Shown here: positions 56,091 through 64,000 of the stretch, piece after piece
Numbering within the stretch: position 1 is the stretch's first letter
How the letters are laid out: every line of letters starts with the position of its first letter
Assembly (NCBI RefSeq): GCF_028583425.1
Contig: NC_072800.1
Location: forward strand, 9,623,001-9,687,000
Reading direction: 5' to 3'
Origin: Eublepharis macularius
Taxonomy: Eukaryota; Chordata; Lepidosauria; Squamata; Eublepharidae
DNA length: 64,000 bases
The notes under the pieces: generated by a model
The model's database searches: none
What the model was told of the DNA's origin: nothing
What the model saw: only the letters and a program-made list of their open reading frames with translations
Program-made: the position numbers and the translations under genes

Positions 56091-59000
56091 GTAAGAAGAA
56101 ACTCAGCAACATAAGTATCCCCTTCTCTAGTTTGTACTGATTGGAATTCCACTCTTTTCTTTTGGACTGTCCCTGAGGAATTGATCAGATGCCAGTTCTT
56201 AACAGGTGCCGTTCTTTAACATGAAGAATGGCAAATGTCCCAACAGCACCAGTTTCTCCCAGTTACCAGGACTTTTTAACTCTTCCTATTGCGAATAGCA
56301 GCAGATGCTTCAACAGAGGCCTCCCTTCCCCTTGGCTCATGCAGAATTGCTGAAGGGGAAAACTCCATCAAAAGCTTGGTTGACAAATAATATCTTGGAG
56401 CGGCTAGTATTCTAAAGGTCTGCTTCACAGCATTCGTTTAACTATTTCTAGCCTGCATTTCTCTCTCAAGGAGGAGACGGCAAGTCAGCTCATAAAAGAA
56501 TTTCTCACACTTTAGTACAGGGAAGGAGGGTCCCTAATAAGAGTCCCCAGTTGTGAAGGTAAGAACTGTATCAACTTAATTCTCCATCAGTAAATCTAAG
56601 GCAACCCCTATGCTCTTGATGAAGTCACCCAATGAAAGTTTGGAATATTAGCAGTGAAGTCTAAGCAGAGTTACGTTACTGAAGCTGATGAATTTAGAAG
56701 GGTGTAATTTTGATTAGGACTTATTTATTTGCTTTATTTGTAGCCTACCTTTCTTTCTGAACCTCAAGGCATGTTACAGAATAAAAGCCATCATTCATAC
56801 AGTGTATTGCATCCAGTGGCCAATGCACTGGTGCAGACAACATGAAACACATGAACAACAAACGGAGGCAAAGTGCACTATATTGAACAATGCAGTAAGC
56901 GGAACTGCACAGTAAAAGCAAGATAATACTTAGAATGGTCTTTGCAAAAGGCTAGTCAGCAAAAGTTGCTCCCTTCTTGTGTAATTAAGAAACAAGGAGT
57001 TGCAGACGGTTCGGTCTTTCAGCTTGGACCACCAGACTAAAAGAAATAGGACTGCTTGTGTTCTTTATGTGCGTCCCACTTTTCAGCAATGATTGGCTTC
57101 CAAAGTGGCTTATGATGATGACAATTTAATGCAAAGGTATTATTAGGGAAGCCTAAGTACGTGGAGGGCAGTCTCTTCTGGCCCTTGGCAGCTGGTGACA
57201 ATAGTCCATATTCTAGTCTCAGTTCTCCTCTCCAGAGGGAGGGGGCAGAAGTGGATGAAGGAAGAATCAGGGTTGGTTGATGGTTAAAATGCAGCCCATA
57301 GAAGCTGTAATATTTTTGCCACTGCTTTTTCTCTATTTATGCACCTAGATAATGAGCACTTCTGTGGCAGATGAGCACAACTTCTGATTCTCTGAGTGCA
57401 GCATAGATGGGGCAGTCAGTTGGGTGTTGTGTTTGGCTAAGACTTGGGTTCCTATCTCTGCTCACTGTGGGGCAGATTGGATGACTTTGGGCCAGTTACG
57501 TGATCTCAGACCAACATCACAGGGCTGTTATGAAAATTAAATTGCTGGGGGTGGGGGACACACAAACATCATCCTAAGCTCCTTGCAGAAGGGTAGGGTA
57601 ATCTAAGGGCTGGATAAATCCCGTTTTTGCTGCCTGTACGGAGCCTGCAAATTATTTGGATATTAGTACCTAGCGGACCACAGCACTTGGCTCTAGGGGG
57701 CAGTGTTTAGTTTCATAGTTTAGGAGTTGTGTGGGTTTGTTTTTATGTGAAGTGTAAACACTTGGATTTTATCAGTCCTCATTTTGTCACTATTAGAAAC
57801 TAAAATATACAGACAAATAAATATACTTATGCTACCTTCTGTTCTAAAATGGATAAGGAAGTGCAGTGAAAACTGTAGGAGTATTTAACTTGTTTTTATT
57901 TTTTTATTTATAGTCCGCCTTTCTCACTTAAACTCAAGGCAGATTACACACTGTCGGTCAGCACAGTCAATTTCAAAGACATTTCAATACACATGAAATC
58001 GCATATATACATGCAGATTTTCAAAGATTTTAAACCAGCAGAAATCCAATACAGAGTTGAAGAAATGCTGAAACAGAACATTAGTGAGTCTAAAACGGAC
58101 GTATTTTAACAACATAGGATCTAACCACAGTTGGATCATACTTACAGCGATAGCAGTGAAGTCTGTAGTCGCTCCCAGTCCCTTTACTGATGCATCTCTT
58201 TGAGACCGCTTCTTTCTATTACAGCCACCCTGTCTGAGTAAAAAAAGCCCTCTTTTAAAAAAAATATATTTTACACAACAACAAATGAGCAACAAGAAGA
58301 TAAAACAAATTTCAAGGAGAAGACAAAAATGTGGGGAGGGAAACAGCTTCCATCATACATGCGTTAAATCAATTTCTAAATAATAATATTCTGTAAAATA
58401 ACTATTCAGTACCTTAGTCAAATTTCAGATAAGTGTCTCCATCCAATTAAAAAACATTTTTAAAAGAGCTATATTCTGGAAATTCCATTAAATAAATTAG
58501 GAAACCATTCCAGATTGGAAAAAAGCCCTCTTGAATAATTTAGTTTTGCGTAGTTTGTGGAAAGCGAGGAGAATGGGAGCTTTCCTAATCTCTTCAGGTA
58601 GGCCATTCCACAAAGTGGGGGCCACCACAGAGGAGGCACATATATGGGCAGCTGTTGATTTAGAAGGCCCTGTCCAGATGTGCAAAGTTGCTGTGGTGGA
58701 ACATAGGGAGAGGGGTGGTCCCATAGATATGCTGGACCAGAGCTGTGAAGAGCTTTGTTTGTGATAGCCAATACCTTGAATTGAGCCTGGTAACTGATTG
58801 GTAGCTAATGGAGTGACTGCAGAAGGGGAGTAAATATTCATGCTCCTCCTGCTGTGCATCACTTGGTAAAACTGTATCTAATGTAACACATGAAATGGTT
58901 GGCTTGAGATGGGTCATGTTTGCCTAAAAATGCAAAAACGCTTCAAGAAGCCTAAAGGTTCTTTGTATCCCACGTTTTCAGATTTATTAGGTTTGGATAG

Positions 59001-59450
59001 ACAGTATCAGTCTTCATATAGAGCTCATGGTGATATAATAGAACTTGATTGGGAAGCACCCCAAAGGTGTAAAAATAAAAAGTCTTTCCTTTTAAGACAA
59101 AGAATCAAAAGACTTGAACCATTCAAAGGAATTATGTATATTCACAAAATACTCTTCCATAATCCACCAACTGTGGCTTGATTGGCATGGGTTATATTTG
59201 AATTCAACTTCTGAGCAGACTCCAGGGATTTCTTTTGTAATGGTAACTGATTCTTTCCAGTCTCAATGTGGGAGCTTCACTGTCTGTCATTGTTTGCTTG
59301 CATTTTCTAGTCCCACTGAAAAGCTACTTTAAAAAGCTTGAGAGCACAACAATGAATGCTGTGTTTAATCTACACCAAACACAACCTCAACGGGTTGTGT
59401 CTGGTGTGTCTGTTTATCAATCGGTAATCTCTCTCTCTCTTGCTTTCTAG
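56091..59450 (+). other. MOCOS: MOCOS intron 2 (about 3.4 kb)
   Basis: Donor GTAAGA at 56091, acceptor CTTGCTTTCTAG before 59451. It contains LINE-like antisense pieces (57890-57985 'tagtccgcctttctcac' and 58495-58860) and a decayed Harbinger-type MITE near 56660-56730. No extra exon recognised. Confidence 0.8.
58495..58860 (-). repeat. degenerate LINE-like repeat, antisense
   Basis: 'taggccattccacaaagtggg' and 'ccttgaattgagcctggtaac' are typical of an antisense LINE 3' region that is common in squamates and is also represented at 18495-19130. Open frames on the minus strand here are remnants of the old LINE frame or chance. Confidence 0.5.
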
Positions 59451-59517
59451 GCAACCCGCACAGCCAGAGCATCAGTAGCAAGTTGACATATGATACTATT
59501 GAACATGTCCGATACAG
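59451..59517 (+). CDS. MOCOS: MOCOS exon 3
   Basis: 67 bp entering in phase 1 and leaving in phase 2 (donor GTACAG). It encodes GNPHSQSISSKLTYDTIEHV followed by RY(R). The GNPHS motif and following helix are conserved in MOCOS and related aminotransferase V enzymes. The last codon is completed by exon 4, which lies outside the window. Confidence 0.93.
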
Positions 59518-59654
59518 GTACAGAAATATCTGTGTTGTGGAGTTTGTAAGAATAATGGTACCCTGCAACCTGTTCTTTCATCCTTGACTCTAGAACGTAA
59601 TAATATTGTTTTGAATATTTTTCCATATCAAGAATGAAAAATGAAATCCTGCCC

Positions 59655-59828
59655 TCAAGTCATAGTTGACTTATGGTGACCCCTGCTGGGGCTTTCAAGG
59701 CAAAAGACTAACAGAGGTGGCTTGCCATTGTCTGCCTTTGCAACCCTGGTCTTCATTGGTGGTCTCTCATCCAATTACTAACCAAGGCCAACCCTACATA
59801 GCTTCTGAGATCTCATGAGATCAGGCTG
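59655..59828 (-). mobile_element. 5S rRNA-derived SINE
   Basis: The reverse strand contains 'gatctcatgagatctcagaagc' and 'ttggatgagagacc', followed on the + strand by the body 'tttcaaggcaaaagactaac' and 'tgacttatggtgacc'. Nearly full length. Confidence 0.8.
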
Positions 59829-59829
59829 T

Positions 59830-60560
59830 GTGATTAATTAGTTTGAAAGGATTAAAATTAGTTGAAAGGATTCCAGGGTTCATAAGAGGTGAAAGGTTCA
59901 AACTGCCAGTTGGAAACCATTCTGCTTCCCCATATTCCATCCTAACAGTAGCCTCTTTTCCAGAGTACAGGTTGCGCATCAAAACAATCAGATGTTGTGG
60001 CACCCCCATTTCTTTTAACACCATCCATAGCTTTTCATGATCCGCATAGTCCAAAGCTTTCCTGTAGTCTGTAAAACACGGGGTGATTTTCTTCTGAAAT
60101 TCCCTGGTATGCTCCATTAGTCACGGTAAATTTGCAATATGATCTCTAGTGCCTTTTTCTTAATCTAGTGTGAATGTCTGGCATTTCTTTATGGTAGACT
60201 CTTTGTGGTAGAATTTTGAGCATCACTTTTCTTGCATTGGAAATTAATACAGTGGTCCGATAGTTGCCGCAATCCTTGGCATCTCCTTTTTTTGGAACTA
60301 GAACGTAAATTGAGTGTTTCCAGTTTGTGGGCCGTTATTTTGCTTTCCATATTTGTTGGACATAATCTTGTTAAAACTTTGTTGGACTCCATTCCAGGAG
60401 CTTGAAATAGCCCTGTTGGTACATGATCTACTCCTGGTGGTTTATTTCTCCCTATTTCTTTTCACTTTACTTTTTAAGACTGTAGGTTCTTAGTCAAAAG
60501 ATTCTTCTTTGAAGGAATCTATCACCCTTCTGTCTTTTCTGTATAGTTCTTCAGTGTATG
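59830..60560 (-). mobile_element. RTE/BovB-type LINE reverse-transcriptase fragment
   Basis: Minus-strand translation shows YRKALDYADHEKLWMVLKEM and MRNLYSGKEATVRMEYGE, typical of the BovB/RTE reverse-transcriptase finger and palm. Upstream lie VPKKGDAKDCGNYR-like remnants (about 60240-60300) in a shifted frame. Several frameshifts and stops; 5' and 3' ends missing. BovB is abundant in squamates. Confidence 0.75.
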
Positions 60561-60660
60561 GTTTCCGTACAAGGGATGGGGAAAGGACGACTGGAGCATG
60601 GCTAGACCACAACATTGTGTGAGTGCTTCCTTTTCAGTGGCTGAAGATAAACCTCCTGAT

Positions 60661-62190
60661 CAGGGTTTTTTTCTGGGAAAAGAGGTGGTGGAACTCTCTA
60701 TTACTACATGTGCGGGCACAAAGCTCGCGTGCGCGATCCCGAAAATGCATGATGACGTCACTCCTGGAAGTGACGCCACTTAGCAGAAGTGACTCTGCTT
60801 CTCAGAACCCAGCACAATGCATTACAATGAGATAAATGTTAGTAAGTTTGAAAAATTACACTATTATGAGAACGGTTTTTTTCCTTTCTGTATCCTCTAC
60901 AAAAAGTGAAATCTTCCGTTCCCTTTCCCAAACATTTCATTACTTTAGAACCATATTTTAAAATATGCAAGAAGGAGGGGGCCTCTAAAAATCCAAAACC
61001 TATCTCACAAATCCAAATTCTAACAGATTCCTTCTGCCAGTGTAGAAAAAAAAATCCAAAATTCTTTCGCAAAATTCCAGAGTCTGAAATTCCTAATCTA
61101 ATAAATATTGAATTTTCAACTTTTCAGGGAGGATTATGCTTTACTGGAGCAATTCAAAAGAAGATACTCCACTTTAGCTGCATTAGATTTATACTTAGTT
61201 TAAACTAGCTTTTTTTTGTTGCCTGGCAACTCTACCTTACCAATAGCTAAGTTGTTGTGACATTGTGAAATGCTCATAGATATTCCAGTGTCCCAGACGA
61301 ACAATATTCATAAAAACTTCCTTAACACCCATATGTCCACTGCAATTTCAGTGATGTTAATCAGCTGAGGGTGGAGAGAACCATTTGAGTTACAGCTATT
61401 AAGACATAAGAACACCTATATGCTGATGAATATATTGATGAAAGCCTTCTGTGACTTGGACACAGCTATCCATTCCTAGCATAAAACTGGAATAACCATA
61501 ACTGATATTTTAACTAATACAAATAACCATAACTGCTATATTTAACTAACACAGAACCAATCTGCTTTCAAAAGCTGAGGGAACCATAACAATGTCAACT
61601 TCAGTCAACAAAAGAATGAAAGCAACACACACACACATGCACAGCCCCACCCGCCCCCATGAAAAGAAAGCAGAATGAACTCAAAGCAGCACACACACAC
61701 ACACACCCCACACCCCCATGAAAAGAAAGCAGAATGAACTCAAAGCAGCACACACACACATGCATACACAGTTCCCACCCCCCATGAAAAGAAAGCAGAA
61801 TGAACTCAAAGCAGCACAAACATACACAGCTCCCACCCAATGAAAAGAATGCAGAATGAACTCAAAGCAATACACATGAACACACACATAAGCAGCCCCA
61901 CCCCCTATGAAAAGAAAGCAGAATGAACTCAAAGCAGCACACATACACACACAGCTCCACGAATGAAAATAAAACAGAATGAACTCAAAGCAGCGCACAC
62001 ATACACAGAACCCCCTGAATGAAATGAAAGCAGAAAGCAGCTTAGCCTCCTCTGGAGAGCTGGCCCCAGCAGCTCTGCTGGAGAGGCCGCATGGAGCCCC
62101 AGCTCTCTCTCTCTCACTCACAGAAGAATGAAAAGAAAGCAGAATGAACTTAAAACAGCTTAGCCTACTCTGCAGAGCCTGCACCGGGCC

Positions 62191-62237
<47 letters not shown>

Positions 62238-62507
62238 ACTCAGAGGAATGAAAAGAAAGCAGAATGAACTCAAAGCAGCTTAGTCTCCTCTGCAGAGCCC
62301 ACACTGGGCCCCAGCTTGCGCTCTCTCTTTCTCTCTCTCTCTCACTCACTCACAGAGAGGGGGGAGGATGAAAAGAAAGCAGAATGAACTCAAAGCAGCT
62401 TAGCCTCCTCAGCTGAGCCTGCGGGGCCGAAGGAAGAAGAAATCACATGGGCAGATTCCAGAGCTGCCGGAACACCGTTCCGGAGCATTCCCCTAAAAAA
62501 AACCCTG
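60661..62507. mobile_element. hAT-type non-autonomous element (1847 bp) with perfect 8-bp duplication
   Basis: Starts CAGGGTTTTTTTCTGGG and ends CCCCTAAAAAAAACCCTG, flanked by CTCCTGAT at 60653-60660 and 62508-62515. The ends match the short MITEs at 39014 and 40807, but the interior is new: an AT-rich segment (60840-61600) and a degenerate tandem array (61620-62400). No transposase frame is present, so it depends on another element. Confidence 0.85.
61620..62400. repeat. degenerate tandem array with variable CA/CT microsatellites
   Basis: The unit 'gaaagcagaatgaactcaaa' recurs about 10-11 times at 55-120-bp spacing. It is followed each time by 'gcagc' and a variable (CA)n, C-rich or, in the last units, (CT)n block, the longest at about 62190-62232. 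The periodic open frames on the minus strand simply translate the array. Confidence 0.85.
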
Positions 62508-62515
62508 CTCCTGAT

Positions 62516-62890
62516 TATAAACTGTAGACTGGGGATTTCCCATCATGTTCTGTGATATTCTCTCCCCTCCCCTTTTTTCTCTTGCTTAGTTGACAGCCTA
62601 ATGAACAGTTCTATTGAAATCAGAAGCTTGCTTGCCACTATTTTTTGTTTTTGTTGGTCCAAATAGATAATATGCCACTTTTCAGTTACACAAGTGAAGA
62701 AGGAGGGAATTATCTTCTTGCTTACCTTTAAGGTACTCTCATCTTTAAGGCACTTGTCAGGAGTGTGCCTGGGGCTGAAGGAGGGCTCAGCTCCCCCTCC
62801 CTCCACATATGCACGCATCTGTATTCAAGCAGGAAGGATCCCACAACATACAGCACAACAATCACTGGCGGGGACTAGGCTACTTCTTAT
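62516..62890. other. intron 3 DNA
   Basis: No exon or repeat recognised. Confidence 0.45.
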
Positions 62891-62894
62891 GATT

Positions 62895-63095
62895 GCCAAC
62901 TGTGGCTCAGGCAACTCATGGGGATGGTGCCTAGGGAAGGCAGAATTTGAGCAGGAAGCTCATGGGGGATGTGCTGTTTCTCTATGGTATACCATTGAGT
63001 CCATCCTCTGAAGCTGCCATTTGCTCCAGTCTGGAGATCATTTGTGATTCTGGGAGAACTCCAGGCCCCACCTTGAGGTTGGTGACTCTCTTATA
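62895..63095. repeat. 'GGTTGGCAACC' family repeat, diverged
   Basis: 'tgccatttgctccagtctgg' and 'gggagaactccaggccccac' to 'gaggttggtgactct' match the core and end of the family at 592-795. Confidence 0.55.
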
Positions 63096-63504
63096 TGCGC
63101 AGTGCCGTTTTGGGAAAGAAACAGAGAGCAACAGAAGCTGCCCAGAGCAGCTTTCTGGTGCCACAGGAACTCTGCCCCCATTTGAATCAGAGCACCATAT
63201 TTTTGTTCCCCTGTTCCTCTCTCTTGGCAGCCTAGCTGCAAAGGTAAGTAAACATGGGTTAAAGTTTTTGTTATCAAATCCAATAATGATATTAGGCTAT
63301 GGCTTACTCTGTAAGCATTCTATTGCCTGCTATATTTTATGTCTTTGGCATAAACCCTGCCCCCGTACTTCAAGGTCATGCATGCTGGGAAAGGCAACAT
63401 GGCATGCTTGCACACTTTATTTTCTGCTCAGCATGGTCAGCTGGCAGTTGACTGGGAGGACTAATGAACGTTCATATTAATGATTGAATTTATGTAATGG
63501 TAGC

Positions 63505-63655
63505 AAAAGTTCTGGGGAAAGCAATGGCAAACCACCCCGTAATAAAAGTCTGCCAAGAAAATGTTGTGATGCGATGACCCCCCCCCCCGCCCCCATGGGT
63601 CAGTAATAACTCAGTGCTGGCACACGGGACTACCTTTACCTTTACCTAGTAGAAG
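63505..63655 (+). repeat. SINE-like fragment
   Basis: 'aaagcaatggcaaaccacccc', 'gttgtgatgcgatgacc' and 'tgggtcagtaataactcagtg', ending in (CCTTTA)n. This is a known type of amniote SINE tail, 5'-truncated; I cannot name the family with certainty. Confidence 0.5.
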
Positions 63656-63659
63656 TTCA

Positions 63660-64000
63660 CTGCTACCTATTAAAGTTCTAATCCCCACTTACTTCGCAAA
63701 GTACTTCCCGCCATGATATTTAGAAACCAGTATTGGATAGAGGAAACCCCCAGCAACTATCTAACTAGAAACATAAACAGCAATAATTCAAAAAGCCAAA
63801 TCTTTAAGAAAGACAAGTTGAAATTATAATTTCACAAGTTCAAGTCTCATGTAGGTGTTACACAGCATCATCCTACCAATATTTCATGAAGTGACAAGTG
63901 CATTAATGAAAACAATATAGTACAGAACAGATAGGAAATGATATTTAGGAACAACAGCTTTGTCCCACTTCTAAATGCTTTCTCTGGGAAGAAAGCCCAG
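63660..64000. other. intron 3 DNA to the window edge
   Basis: Nothing recognised; MOCOS exon 4 has not been reached. Confidence 0.45.

Noticed and set aside
58469..58917. Minus-strand frames of 85-121 aa near MOCOS intron 2
   Set aside because: They coincide with an antisense LINE-like repeat and are not continuous with MOCOS.
61681..62184. 167-aa minus-strand periodic protein-like frame (repeated FEFILLSFH-like units)
   Set aside because: It is the translation of the tandem array within the hAT-type element, not a gene.
61601..62400. CRISPR-like array because of regularly repeated units
   Set aside because: Spacing is variable, 'spacers' are simple CA/CT tracts, and the setting is a vertebrate hAT-type transposon.

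Overview
This is vertebrate nuclear DNA, most likely from a squamate reptile (lizard or snake). The basis is the repeat content: tRNA-derived SINEs of the Sauria type, 5S rRNA-derived SINEs, CR1, L2-type and RTE/BovB-type LINEs, Ty3/Gypsy remnants and a dense population of short palindromic DNA transposons. No bacterial-style gene organisation, CRISPR array, rRNA gene or true tRNA gene was seen. The species cannot be named from the sequence.

The one host gene that is clearly present is the 5' part of MOCOS (molybdenum cofactor sulfurase), on the + strand. Exon 1 with the start codon lies in a CpG-rich promoter block (33581-33707). Exon 2 is 56001-56090 and exon 3 is 59451-59517. Intron 1 is about 22 kb, intron 2 about 3.4 kb, and the gene runs off the right edge. 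Phases are consistent (1, 1, 2) and all splice sites are GT-AG. The 33 kb upstream of MOCOS look intergenic, except for a fragment at about 3060-3162 that reads like the first coding exon of PREX2, broken at a 29-bp inverted repeat.

The most striking object is an 8.04-kb GC-rich block inside MOCOS intron 1 (43284-51327) with sharp composition edges. It is an apparently complete PIF/Harbinger DNA transposon. It carries a two-exon transposase with all three catalytic acidic residues, a divergently oriented three-exon Myb/SANT-like gene, and a third three-exon gene of unknown function. Both minus-strand genes have their own polyadenylation signal. Its terminal repeats resemble those of 70-90-bp palindromic MITEs scattered through the window, one of which has a perfect TTA target duplication. 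The block is therefore a candidate autonomous source for that MITE family.

Layout: 1-6.5 kb, AT-rich intergenic DNA, the PREX2-like fragment and a 1.2-kb foldback; 6.6-9.7 kb, a CR1 LINE carrying three nested insertions, including a chromodomain Ty3/Gypsy remnant; 10-33 kb, SINEs, LINE tails, hAT and Harbinger MITEs and a perfect 230-bp palindrome with a hammerhead-like motif; 33.3-34 kb, MOCOS promoter and exon 1; 34-43 kb, intronic repeats; 43.3-51.3 kb, the Harbinger element; 51.3-56 kb, intron with a probable solo LTR; 56-64 kb, MOCOS exons 2-3, a BovB fragment and a 1.85-kb hAT-like element carrying a degenerate tandem array.
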